From a virus: 64,000 nucleotides of DNA. Position numbers and translations under genes: made by a program. The DNA is taken from positions 110,511 to 174,510 of IMG/VR virus record IMGVR_UViG_3300013102_000002; one strand, 5' to 3'. The notes beneath the pieces are model-generated. The model searched no databases. It worked only from the letters and a program-made list of their open reading frames with translations, and was not told where the DNA came from. Shown here in pieces: positions 41,256 through 49,776 of this stretch; position 1 is the stretch's first letter, and each line of letters opens with the position of its first letter.

Positions 41256-41573
41256 ATGCACTGGTCTGATACATATCCCCATGAACTATACGCAAATGTA
41301 CTATTGCTCGATGGTAAAATTGAATGCTGGAAAACTGGAAGCACAAAAGCAGAAGGATACTGGCCTTTTAAGTCATGGTGGAAGCCAAATCGATTGAGAT
41401 TGTCTAATAGCGATCCTCACGAAGAGTGGACGATGGGGGATTACACGGTTGAATCTAAAACATGGATCGTCAACAATGACCAGGAACATAATGATGTATT
41501 CGCCATTCACTCTAAGGAATGGTATCGACAATGGGAACATGCAGCTGATTATAAATTGGGGAGGGCTTATTGA
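41256..41573 (+). CDS. hypothetical Trp-rich protein, 105 aa
   Basis: ATG after AAAGGAGG. Many Trp/His ('GYWPFKSWWKPNRL', 'EWYRQWEHA'). Directly follows the RNA ligase. Unknown. Confidence 0.65.
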   Translation: MHWSDTYPHELYANVLLLDGKIECWKTGSTKAEGYWPFKSWWKPNRLRLSNSDPHEEWTMGDYTVESKTWIVNNDQEHNDVFAIHSKEWYRQWEHAADYKLGRAY

Positions 41574-41993
41574 TTGAATCACGCTGAATATAAAAAGTTG
41601 GTCAAGATTGGTGAAGAAGTATGGATTTGTGACTATCGATTTAACGATATTGACAATCAACCTATTCGTCATGTTAAGCCGACAAGAGTTTTAGTGGTAA
41701 GTAATGAGGAGTTGCCAAGCAATAAGACTGTATATTATTCAGAGTTTCATTTTAAGCCATTTGGAAAGAATGGCAAGCCACTGGCACAAGTAATTGCTCC
41801 ATATGATAATACGGGTTATCGATCTTATACCGGAGAGTCACTTAATATTTTCTATGATGAAAAAGAGTGCGTGAAGCACTATAAGAAGCAATGTGAAGGA
41901 ATTATTGATAAGTTTGAAGCCGCCAAAGAATCCAAGTTGAAATATTATGACAAGAAGATTGCTGAGATTCAAGCTGAAATGGAGGAATTTTAA
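41574..41993 (+). CDS. hypothetical protein, 139 aa
   Basis: TTG start touching the previous stop. 'VKIGEEVWICDYR' beta start; C-terminal helix (KYYDKKIAEIQAEMEE) coiled-coil. Unknown. Confidence 0.65.
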   Translation: MNHAEYKKLVKIGEEVWICDYRFNDIDNQPIRHVKPTRVLVVSNEELPSNKTVYYSEFHFKPFGKNGKPLAQVIAPYDNTGYRSYTGESLNIFYDEKECVKHYKKQCEGIIDKFEAAKESKLKYYDKKIAEIQAEMEEF

Positions 41994-41995
41994 GA

Positions 41996-42202
41996 ATGAT
42001 TGATATATTAAAGGCAAAAATTGAATCATTACAAGAAGAAATAACTGAAATCAACTCACAAATAGAAAGTGATTTTGATCCTGATGAATGGTCTGGAGGC
42101 AACTTCGACGATTGCTACAATCTAGGATTTGAACATGGAGAGAAATTTGGTCGAATGGATGCTTATAAAGAAATGCTAAAAATTCTAGAAAGTACGAATT
42201 GA
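41996..42202 (+). CDS. hypothetical coiled-coil protein, 68 aa
   Basis: ATG close behind previous stop (TAAGAATG). Heptad-like start 'LKAKIESLQEEITEINSQ', then 'GFEHGEKFGRMDAYKEML'. Confidence 0.65.
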   Translation: MIDILKAKIESLQEEITEINSQIESDFDPDEWSGGNFDDCYNLGFEHGEKFGRMDAYKEMLKILESTN

Positions 42203-42280
42203 AAAACGTTGATTTATAAGGGTTTTTTAGACCGAAAAACCTCATGAAAGTCAAATTTCATTAGAAAAAGGAGAGATAAG

Positions 42281-42670
42281 ATGATCATAAATAAAAGTAT
42301 TGAAGCCGTAAAAGGTTTGGTAGAGTATTCTATTAATTTCGATGGTTATTCAGAAGAAGATGAACTGCTAGAATATGAAGAATTCAACAACATCAAAGAG
42401 TTGATGGTGGCATTAAGCAAAGAAAAGTTGCAAGAGATAAAAGAAACTTATCATGAAGCAGACAGAATAAAAATCATTAGTATTAGCTTTAAAGGAACAA
42501 CAGAAGACAAGGATACATCATTTCAAATTTTCTTGACTGACAATGAAGTTAGAGAAAATGTTGTAGCAAAAATTGATAACGATGATATCGATAATCGACT
42601 TCTTTCTAATGTGGAAAAGATCAAAGAAATCATTGATAACACGCTTAATCAATATCCGATCAAGTATTAA
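42281..42670 (+). CDS. hypothetical acidic protein, 129 aa
   Basis: ATG after AAAGGAGAG, behind a composite intergenic element. Acidic alpha/beta protein; unknown. Confidence 0.65.
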   Translation: MIINKSIEAVKGLVEYSINFDGYSEEDELLEYEEFNNIKELMVALSKEKLQEIKETYHEADRIKIISISFKGTTEDKDTSFQIFLTDNEVRENVVAKIDNDDIDNRLLSNVEKIKEIIDNTLNQYPIKY

Positions 42671-42707
42671 TAAAATGCACATTTGATGAAGAAAAGGAGG
42701 ACAGAAC

Positions 42708-42869
42708 TTGAAAGATGAAAGAGAGTTCGAAAACGAGAATAGAATGTTATTGGGCAATATAGCTAGAATAATTCTTTCAAATGATGCAGATGAGATCGAA
42801 AATATGAGAATATGGGCGCATAAACGAATTGATGACATGGCTGATTTTAAAATTAAAGAGACTGAATAA
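42708..42869 (+). CDS. small helical protein, 53 aa
   Basis: TTG after AAAAGGAGG. Charged helical peptide (EFENENRMLLGNIARII). Unknown. Confidence 0.6.
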   Translation: MKDEREFENENRMLLGNIARIILSNDADEIENMRIWAHKRIDDMADFKIKETE

Positions 42870-42908
42870 ATTGTAACATTTATTAAGAAAAAGAAAGGGT
42901 GAATAAAT

Positions 42909-44033
42909 ATTAAAACAAACATATTCGTACCACAAAAGATTAAAGTTGGTTTTCAGAATCGCAACGATACATATACAAAGAAGTTGGCATATGTAATCTA
43001 CTATGACACAAAAGGAAAGCTACGCCAAGAAACTTCATGGGAGGGATGGCGCGACAATAAAATAGATCCAGTCGAATATGATAATGGACCAGTTTCAGGA
43101 TTTGTATTAAATAAGAAGGTTGGCGATTATAAAAGCGGCTGGAACCATCGACAAGCGTACACAAGAGTTTATGATCCTAGAGGGTTTGAATTTGAAATAA
43201 CAATTGAAAATCTGCTCTATATTCTTGAGAACGCCAACTCTATCAAAGGAAAGGGTCTAGAAGGCGAATTCGTCTACTCGTGGGATGGTAAGAATCTGAT
43301 TCTTTTACCTGTAGACTCTCCAGATTATCAAGAGATAAGCCAATTTAATAAAATCCTACATGAAAAGAATTTTGTAAAGGCAAAAGATCTGATTGTTGGA
43401 GCTACATACAAATCTAAAGACAATCAAGAGTGGATTTATATGGGGAGATTTGATCTGAAGGATACTGAGTCTGAGCAGATTTATACGGGGAGATCAAATG
43501 ATCGTTGGAGTTCGCCACAGTATAAGTATATTTATCACAACATCTCAAAAGGGAAACACCATTTCTTTGTGAAAGAGTCAGAATATACTTATGGAGAAAA
43601 ATATAAAGCATTATCAACAATTAAGTCGCTAGGAGATAGATTTATCGAAGTGGTTTCAAGTGAATGTACAGAAGATTATGCCGAATGGTTTGATTGGGTA
43701 GAAAGACAAACAGAATATTCCCATAGAGACAAATCGAAAGATGAATGGATTAATTATTCATTAGGTGACTTTGAAGAGTATATTCAAAACAAAGAGTTTA
43801 GAGATGATCGTTGGGGGAGTGTTGTAGATCTGTATATTGAACCAGAAAAGACAGAGCGCGTTCATTATGATATAAATAAAACCCAATTCTATAAAGATGG
43901 GAAATACATTGCAACTAATCGTGAGTATGAAAAAATTTATATTGGTGATATCCAAACTGTTTATGACCTTTATTCCCCAATGTATAAGAACGAGTACTTA
44001 GAAAATGGAAAACTATATCGGAGGATTGGTTAA
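42909..44033 (+). CDS. hypothetical protein, 374 aa, AUU start
   Basis: An in-frame TGA at 42900 and GAAAGGG upstream leave AUU 42909 as the natural start; the first canonical start, TTG 42984, would drop 25 well-formed residues (KTNIFVPQKIKVGFQNR). Aromatic, beta-rich, with repeated acidic Trp segments; no family recognised. Among the longest unknowns here. Confidence 0.65.
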   Translation: MKTNIFVPQKIKVGFQNRNDTYTKKLAYVIYYDTKGKLRQETSWEGWRDNKIDPVEYDNGPVSGFVLNKKVGDYKSGWNHRQAYTRVYDPRGFEFEITIENLLYILENANSIKGKGLEGEFVYSWDGKNLILLPVDSPDYQEISQFNKILHEKNFVKAKDLIVGATYKSKDNQEWIYMGRFDLKDTESEQIYTGRSNDRWSSPQYKYIYHNISKGKHHFFVKESEYTYGEKYKALSTIKSLGDRFIEVVSSECTEDYAEWFDWVERQTEYSHRDKSKDEWINYSLGDFEEYIQNKEFRDDRWGSVVDLYIEPEKTERVHYDINKTQFYKDGKYIATNREYEKIYIGDIQTVYDLYSPMYKNEYLENGKLYRRIG

Positions 44034-44034
44034 A

Positions 44035-44445
44035 ATGGCGAACAATAATGATCACAAAATTCTGGAACTAAAGAAGCAGATCGAAGACAAGAAAAAGCAA
44101 GTTGGTAAGTTACAAAAGTTTACTCCAGTCACCAATTGTTCTATTGAAATTGATGGACTCAGACACAATATCAATGTTCTCAGTAAGGAACAGATTTTAT
44201 TGTTGATGGTAAAACTAAATTCTTATGCTATTTCTGCAAATGAACTTGGTGTACTAGAAGACTATAATATTAGTGGGTATAATGTTATTGATTGGATTGC
44301 TGATCTTAAGTCCAAACTTAGTATTCTTGGTAAAAAAGAAGAAGAAGCTAAACTGAAGGCAATGGAATCTAAGTTGGATCAACTATTATCTGATGATAAG
44401 AAAGTTGAACTTGAACTTGATGAAATTGCTAACTTTTTAAAATGA
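44035..44445 (+). CDS. hypothetical coiled-coil protein, 136 aa
   Basis: ATG 44035 right after the previous stop. N-terminal coiled coil (KILELKKQIEDKKKQVGKL), C-terminal Lys/Glu helix. Overlaps next ATG. Confidence 0.65.
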   Translation: MANNNDHKILELKKQIEDKKKQVGKLQKFTPVTNCSIEIDGLRHNINVLSKEQILLLMVKLNSYAISANELGVLEDYNISGYNVIDWIADLKSKLSILGKKEEEAKLKAMESKLDQLLSDDKKVELELDEIANFLK

Positions 44446-44651
44446 GTAAAACAATGAGAACGGTCCAAAAGCTAGTTAATGGTGAATGGCAACCAATCAA
44501 ATTCTATCAGATTAAATACGGTGATTACTTCAGAATGTTTGATAATATTACTCCTGTATCAGATAATGGTAAGTACATATTCCATGCAACCAGCTATCCC
44601 TATTGCAATGATGATCAGGGTACTCAGACAATTGATTACGAAACATGTTGA
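44442..44651 (+). CDS. hypothetical protein, VNG-paralogue 1, 69 aa
   Basis: 'MRTVQKLVNGEWQPIKFYQIKYGDYFRMFD' aligns with the protein at 45221-45418. The 3' end contains TTGACA of promoter P6. Confidence 0.65.
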   Translation: MSKTMRTVQKLVNGEWQPIKFYQIKYGDYFRMFDNITPVSDNGKYIFHATSYPYCNDDQGTQTIDYETC

Positions 44652-44676
44652 CAAAAGTTTAATAAATAAATATAAT
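44648..44676 (+). promoter_or_regulatory. consensus SigA promoter P6
   Basis: TTGACA, 17-bp spacer containing TTTAATAAATAAA, TATAAT: perfect consensus. Predicted start ~44683, immediately before AGGAGG (44686). Confidence 0.8.
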
Positions 44677-44699
44677 GATAAGTATAGGAGGTTAACGGA

Positions 44700-44930
44700 A
44701 CGAATAAAACATACATAAGTTTGGGAGATGCATTATATGATTGTTTCAAAGAAGATGTTGGAACGGATAATGAATCTCAATTACATGAAGATGTTTATGT
44801 GAAGAAAAAGCTTAGAGATCATATAGGAGCAAAAGAATACAAAAAGATGGATGCTTTAGATGAAAAGATATGGTATGAAGCCTGGAGAGAATTTGATATG
44901 AGAACCTATTATGATCGAATGGGAAAATAG
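44700..44930 (+). CDS. hypothetical protein, 76 aa, ACG start
   Basis: AGGAGG (44686-44691) is eight bases before ACG 44700; the first canonical start, TTG 44721, is 29 nt away. The added residues 'NKTYISL' run smoothly into 'GDALYDCFKEDVG'. Acidic helical protein, unknown. Confidence 0.55.
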   Translation, partial: TNKTYISLGDALYDCFKEDVGTDNESQLHEDVYVKKKLRDHIGAKEYKKMDALDEKIWYEAWREFDMRTYYDRMGK

Positions 44931-44940
44931 GAGGTGTAAT

Positions 44941-45189
44941 GTGGAAACCGGAATACTGTTTAAAGTAGAACTTGCTACATATAAAGATGATGGAGTATTG
45001 GATAGTAAATTTGATTTCAATGTATTCGTTGATGCGAGTGATTGTCTGGAGGTTTCTTCGGATGAAGAAGAGATTGATATTGGACAAATGGAAGAGATGG
45101 CTGTCAAATATGCAATAGATAAGTTCTTTGATCAAGGTAATGTGCTAAGGATGGGAGAGATAATCGAGATTGTGAGTGTTAGTTATTAA
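44941..45189 (+). CDS. hypothetical protein, 82 aa
   Basis: GTG 44941 after AGGAGGTG. Beta strands (GILFKVELATYKDDG), acidic centre (SSDEEEID), C-terminal beta. Unknown. Confidence 0.6.
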   Translation: METGILFKVELATYKDDGVLDSKFDFNVFVDASDCLEVSSDEEEIDIGQMEEMAVKYAIDKFFDQGNVLRMGEIIEIVSVSY

Positions 45190-45220
45190 TGAATAAAAAT
45201 AAACATAAAGAAGGAATGTA

Positions 45221-45418
45221 ATGGTGAGAACCATTGAAAAACTTACGGTCAATGGATGGGTTGTTTACGAATTTAAAGAATTAGTTGAGCATGATATTTT
45301 TCGACTGTTTGATGATGGCGTATTATTTGTTGATAAAGATGGTAACTCAGAATTCCAGACGATAAGCGATTCTTATCTAAATAAAGAAGGATTTTGGCAA
45401 GTTGATATAACTGGCTAG
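45221..45418 (+). CDS. hypothetical protein, VNG-paralogue 2, 65 aa
   Basis: 'VRTIEKLTVNGWVVYEFKELVEHDIFRLFD' matches 44442-44651, indicating a local duplication. SD AAGGAATG. Confidence 0.65.
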   Translation: MVRTIEKLTVNGWVVYEFKELVEHDIFRLFDDGVLFVDKDGNSEFQTISDSYLNKEGFWQVDITG

Positions 45419-45461
45419 AATATAATAAAAATAATATTTTATCAAGATTGCGAGGTGCAAA

Positions 45462-45644
45462 ATGTTTAAGGAATACAAGGTTAGGTTCTATGATTCTGGA
45501 GAACATAAACTGGGTTATCTTGTAACTATCGTGGCGTTGGATGTTGAACAGGCCAATGAGTTTGCAACGATGATTGTTTCGGGGCTGGCATACCAACCAG
45601 ATAGCGATTGGTTTCCTCATGACACGAACTATGAGTTTATTTAA
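45462..45644 (+). CDS. hypothetical protein, 60 aa
   Basis: ATG after CGAGGTG, behind a stem-loop copy. 'FKEYKVRFYDSGEHKLGYLVTIVALDVEQANEFA' alpha/beta pattern. Unknown. Confidence 0.65.
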   Translation: MFKEYKVRFYDSGEHKLGYLVTIVALDVEQANEFATMIVSGLAYQPDSDWFPHDTNYEFI

Positions 45645-45656
45645 AGGAGGTGAATA

Positions 45657-45896
45657 ATGAAACGGATTGATCTAAAACTTATTCAGCCTTATTTTTCTCA
45701 AGTTAAACATCGATTCAAACCATTTGAAGTGAGAAAGAATGATCGAGACTACGAAGTTGGTGACACTTTAGTTTTACATGAATGGATTCCTGAAGAAGAA
45801 AAATATGCGGGAGACTGGTTTGAGCGAGAAGTAATTTATGTATTTGATAATCCTGATTATGTAAAAGAGGGATTTGTGATTTTGGGGATTGAATAA
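45657..45896 (+). CDS. DUF3850 (ASCH-like) protein, 79 aa
   Basis: 'LIQPYFSQVKHRFKPFEVRKNDRDYEVGDTLVLHEW' and 'GFVILGI' match DUF3850, a small ASCH/PUA-related fold thought to bind RNA or nucleotides. SD AAAGGAGGTG. Placed directly before nrdD. Confidence 0.85.
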   Translation: MKRIDLKLIQPYFSQVKHRFKPFEVRKNDRDYEVGDTLVLHEWIPEEEKYAGDWFEREVIYVFDNPDYVKEGFVILGIE

Positions 45897-45907
45897 GACA
45901 CTAGGAG

Positions 45908-48900
45908 ATGACGCATACGCAAGTTACAAAGAGAGATGGAATCATTAGCGAATATGATCCAAATAAAATTACTGACGCAATTATTAAGGCAATGAGAATG
46001 ACTGAAGTAGGAATTGATAAAGAATTAGCAGAGAAAATAACTTTAAAAGTTACCCAACAAGTAATGAAGAGTAAAAATACATATTCCGTAGAGTTGCTAC
46101 AGGACTTGATAGAAAAAGACCTTATGATGAGTAGCAGAAAAGATGTTGCAAGAGAGTATATTACCTATCGGCAAAAAAGAACAGAAGAGCGCCTTAAACA
46201 AAGTGAACTATTTAAGATTGGCGAAGGCATTATTTCTGGAGAAAACGAAGAAGTAACCAAAGAAAATGCTAATTTAAATGGTGAATCCTATAGTGGAAAA
46301 ATGAATCGTTTTGGCTCTGAGTACAGTAAAATGTATGCAAGAAATGTGATGCTTCCAAAACGACTAGTTAAAGCGATGGACGAAGGATTTATTCATGTTC
46401 ACGACCTAGACCATTATGCTGTAGGAACACATAACTGCTTATTTATCCCGTTTGATAAACTCTTAGCAAATGGGTTCCAGGTTAGTGATAAAGGTTCTGT
46501 AAGAACTCCTAACTCAATCATGACTGCAATGGCTCAGGTGGCTATTATTTTTCAGTGTCAACAGAATAGTCAATTTGGTGGGTGTGGTGCTGCTAAATTT
46601 GATTGGGATTTGGCTCCTTATGTGACTAAATCATTCAAGAAACATTTTCGTAAAGGGCAAATGTATTTTGGTGAAACCTATGTCGAAGTAAGCGACGATA
46701 AACTATTTCTTGATAACTCCGCGTTATTGTCTGTACTCCCTAAGTCATACACGTATGCCAAAGAAGAAACAGAGCTAGAGACAAAGCAAGCAGCAGAAAG
46801 TATGATTCATAACTTGAATACAATGGCCTCAAGAGCAGGAGGTCAGGTTCCATTTACCTCAATTACCTTTGGACTATGTACTTCTACAGAGGGAAAAATG
46901 ATTTCTAACGCTATCCTAAATGCATCGATGAATGGATTGGGACACTCAGAAACAGCGATTTTCCCACAACTTATTTTCCAGTGTAAGCAAGGAGTAAACC
47001 AGAATCTTGGGGAACCGAATTACGATATTTTCATGAAGGCAATTGAATGCTCTAGTAAGCGTTTGTTTCCTAATTTCGTGAACGTCGATGCAGACTTCAA
47101 TCTCCAATATTACGATCCAAGTGATCCAGATACGGCAGTGGCAACCATGGGATGTGTTGATGGAGACGAGGTAGTTACCTACAAACTTAATGATATTCTC
47201 TATGTGGAATCATTTAAAAGAATGTACGATAATGTTGAAAGGATTGGTTTTAAAAGTAGATTCGGAATATCTGAGTACGTAGAATGTGAACGGCTAGAGA
47301 TATTTGATTCTTACAGTGGTGGGTTTGTAGTCGTTAAGAAAGTGATTAAAAATCCAGATCAAAATAACTGGGTTATCGTAAAACTTAATAATGGAAGAAG
47401 TATGCTTGCAACAAAGGATCATCCGCTACCAGTTGAGGGAAGAGGACGAATATTCGTAAAGGATATTAAAATTGGCGATAGTATTCCAGTGACATATGAT
47501 CAATACTCCGAAGAGTCTGAGGTCTACGAAAATGAAAAAGCATGGCTAGATGGAATGCTGCTATGTGACAGTTCATATAGTGGAGGATGCGTTAGAATTT
47601 CGCTTGGTATGGATGAAAAAGATGCTGCTGAAGCATCTCAAACTGCACTAAGAAGAGTATATGGAATAAAAAACAAAGTAGTATTTCAACAACGTGGAGT
47701 CAAGGGAATATATCTAGATATTGTTTCTTATGAGTCAGGGACAGAAAAGCTTAATGCGTTGGCTGATATGTTTGGTGGCTGGAATAAGATTAACAGAAAA
47801 GTTCCTGATTATATCTTCAGATCCAGCAGAGAAAATAAACTCTCGTTTTTGGCTGGAATGATTGATGCGGATGGGCATATCAAAAATATGCATGGTTCTG
47901 CAAGAGTAGAGATTGGCAGTACTAATAAAGAGCTTGCTTTGCAACAAGTAGCATTGGCCCAGGCAGTTGGCATTAAAGCTAAATTATATTTAAATAAATA
48001 CAATGGTAATGACAAAAGTAAGATCAGATATAAGGTTGAATTCTATAATACATATGAGTTAAACAAATATCTAAAGTGCAAGAAAAAAAGAGATGTTCTT
48101 GAAAACTGTAAAGCAAGTAATGTGATTGTTCATGAGTGTGCAAAGGTAACAGAAATTATAGAAATGGGTTTTATGAATAAACATAGTTATGATGTTGAAA
48201 CAGAATCAGATCGATTTGATGTCAGCGGAATATACAGTCACAATTGCAGAACCCGTGTAATCTCCAATCGATTTGGAAAAGGTTGTCAATCAGGTAGAGG
48301 GAATGTTTCATTTAATTCCATCAATTTAACCAAACTAGGTATTGAATATGGAGCAGTAAATGGACGCTCTGAAATTGACGTTGATGGATTCTGGAATAAA
48401 CTTGATGAGATTCTTGATATCACTCTAGATGGATTGCTTCATCGTTTTGATATTCAGGGCAACCAACCAGCAAAAGCAAGTGACTTTATGATGCAGAATG
48501 GTTCATGGACTGGTGGAGAAAAACTTCATCCCAATCAGAAAATTAAAGACTTGCTCAGAATGGGTTCAATTAGTATTGGATTTGTTGGACTAGCAGAGTG
48601 TCTAAAGGCTTTGTTCGGGAAACATCATGGTGAAGATCAAGACGTATGGTATTTTGGGCAGGAACTGATCCATTATATCAGAGAGTATTGTGACATGAAA
48701 TCAGATGAACACGATATGAATATCACATGCTTCGCGTCTCCCGCAGAATCACTTGCAGGTAAATTTGCCAGAATGAATAATAAGCAATATGGCGTTATTG
48801 AGGGAGTTACAGACAGAGAATATATCACTAATTCATTCCATATTCCTGTTTATTTTAATTTGCCAGCTCACAAGAAAATTGAATTAGAAGCACCTTTTCA

Positions 48901-49216
48901 TAAGATGACTAATGCGGGACATATCTCATATGTTGAACTTGATGGTAATGCACGAAACAATCTAGAGGCATTTAAAAATATTGTTCAATATGCTCTTAGT
49001 AAGAACATTGGATATTTCAGTATTAATCATCCAATTGATAAATGTATGACCTGTAATTTTGATGGTGTTATTAATAAAGAATGTCCTTCTTGTGGAGAAA
49101 CCGATGAAAACAATATTGCAAGAATCAGACGTATAACTGGGTATTTAGTCGGGACTCTTAACAGATTCAATGGTTCGAAGAAAGCAGAAGAACGAGACCG
49201 TGTTAAGCATTCATGA
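45908..49216 (+). CDS. nrdD: anaerobic (class III) ribonucleotide reductase with intein
   Basis: 1102 aa precursor: ATP-cone (~6-95), reductase domain, 364-aa intein (residues ~416-779), then the C-terminal half with CMTC/CPSC zinc site and glycyl-radical motif 'RITGYLVG'. After splicing ~738 aa, normal for NrdD. Reduces NTPs to dNTPs without oxygen after activation by NrdG. The ATG at 45908 touches its SD (TAGGAG); ACG 45917, nine bases away, may be the real start. ATGA overlap with nrdG. Confidence 0.93.
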   Translation: MTHTQVTKRDGIISEYDPNKITDAIIKAMRMTEVGIDKELAEKITLKVTQQVMKSKNTYSVELLQDLIEKDLMMSSRKDVAREYITYRQKRTEERLKQSELFKIGEGIISGENEEVTKENANLNGESYSGKMNRFGSEYSKMYARNVMLPKRLVKAMDEGFIHVHDLDHYAVGTHNCLFIPFDKLLANGFQVSDKGSVRTPNSIMTAMAQVAIIFQCQQNSQFGGCGAAKFDWDLAPYVTKSFKKHFRKGQMYFGETYVEVSDDKLFLDNSALLSVLPKSYTYAKEETELETKQAAESMIHNLNTMASRAGGQVPFTSITFGLCTSTEGKMISNAILNASMNGLGHSETAIFPQLIFQCKQGVNQNLGEPNYDIFMKAIECSSKRLFPNFVNVDADFNLQYYDPSDPDTAVATMGCVDGDEVVTYKLNDILYVESFKRMYDNVERIGFKSRFGISEYVECERLEIFDSYSGGFVVVKKVIKNPDQNNWVIVKLNNGRSMLATKDHPLPVEGRGRIFVKDIKIGDSIPVTYDQYSEESEVYENEKAWLDGMLLCDSSYSGGCVRISLGMDEKDAAEASQTALRRVYGIKNKVVFQQRGVKGIYLDIVSYESGTEKLNALADMFGGWNKINRKVPDYIFRSSRENKLSFLAGMIDADGHIKNMHGSARVEIGSTNKELALQQVALAQAVGIKAKLYLNKYNGNDKSKIRYKVEFYNTYELNKYLKCKKKRDVLENCKASNVIVHECAKVTEIIEMGFMNKHSYDVETESDRFDVSGIYSHNCRTRVISNRFGKGCQSGRGNVSFNSINLTKLGIEYGAVNGRSEIDVDGFWNKLDEILDITLDGLLHRFDIQGNQPAKASDFMMQNGSWTGGEKLHPNQKIKDLLRMGSISIGFVGLAECLKALFGKHHGEDQDVWYFGQELIHYIREYCDMKSDEHDMNITCFASPAESLAGKFARMNNKQYGVIEGVTDREYITNSFHIPVYFNLPAHKKIELEAPFHKMTNAGHISYVELDGNARNNLEAFKNIVQYALSKNIGYFSINHPIDKCMTCNFDGVINKECPSCGETDENNIARIRRITGYLVGTLNRFNGSKKAEERDRVKHS
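47153..48244 (+). other. LAGLIDADG intein within nrdD
   Basis: Begins with Cys1 ('CVDGDEVVTYK'), block B-like 'LATKDHPL', LAGLIDADG motifs ('WLDGMLLCDSSY' degenerate and 'FLAGMIDADGH' intact) and ends 'GIYSHN' followed by Cys+1 of the extein 'CRTRV'. All splice residues (C1, H, N, C+1) are present, so it should self-splice; the homing endonuclease has at least one good catalytic motif. Confidence 0.93.
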
Positions 49217-49716
49217 GAATATCTGGATACATAAAAGAAAGTATAGTTGATGGTCAAGGATTAAGAGCAGTCGTGTTTTTTAGCGGCTGCTACCACAACT
49301 GCCCTGGATGCCATTCTCTACAAACACATGACAAGAACTATGGAGAGGAATTTACTGAAGAAAGACAATGGGAGATTATTAATAATATCAAATCAAATCC
49401 ACTTCTATCTGGCGTGACCTTATCAGGAGGTGATTGTTTTTTCTCGGCAAAAGAAGTTGTTAAGTTTGTAATAAAGTTAAAAAATGAGATACCAAATATT
49501 AATATATGGACATATACAGGTTTTACTATTGAGCAATTGATGAGTAAAAAAGATAGTAAGTATGAATTATTGAAAATGTGTGATGTGCTGGTTGATGGGA
49601 AGTTTGAGATCGAAAATCGAGACACGACAATAAAATTTGCTGGAAGTCGAAATCAGAGAGTAATAGATGTAAAAGAGAGTTTGAAGCAAAACAAAGTAGT
49701 ACTTTACGAATCATAA
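49213..49716 (+). CDS. nrdG: NrdD-activating radical-SAM enzyme
   Basis: 167 aa. CxxxCxxC cluster motif in 'GCYHNCPGCH' (~31-40) binds the 4Fe-4S of radical SAM enzymes, with 'LSGGDCF' as the SAM-binding glycine motif and 'WTYTG'. Generates the glycyl radical on NrdD. Start overlaps the nrdD stop (ATGA), which ensures coupled synthesis. Confidence 0.93.
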   Translation: MRISGYIKESIVDGQGLRAVVFFSGCYHNCPGCHSLQTHDKNYGEEFTEERQWEIINNIKSNPLLSGVTLSGGDCFFSAKEVVKFVIKLKNEIPNINIWTYTGFTIEQLMSKKDSKYELLKMCDVLVDGKFEIENRDTTIKFAGSRNQRVIDVKESLKQNKVVLYES

Positions 49717-49723
49717 TTGATTT

Positions 49724-49738
49724 GGTGGGGTGGGTGGG
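49724..49738 (+). promoter_or_regulatory. G-run tract (possible G-quadruplex)
   Basis: GGTGGGGTGGGTGGG lies between nrdG and nrdB: four G-runs separated by single T's, striking in this AT-rich genome. It also serves as SD for a 19-codon ORF at 49743-49802 that overlaps the nrdB start. Confidence 0.5.
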
Positions 49739-49776
49739 AATTATGAAATTAAAAATAGAAGGGAAGATTAAGCAGA

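Noticed and set aside
45908-49216. Group I intron in nrdD
   Set aside because: The reading frame is continuous and the insertion has intein splice residues, so protein splicing explains it.
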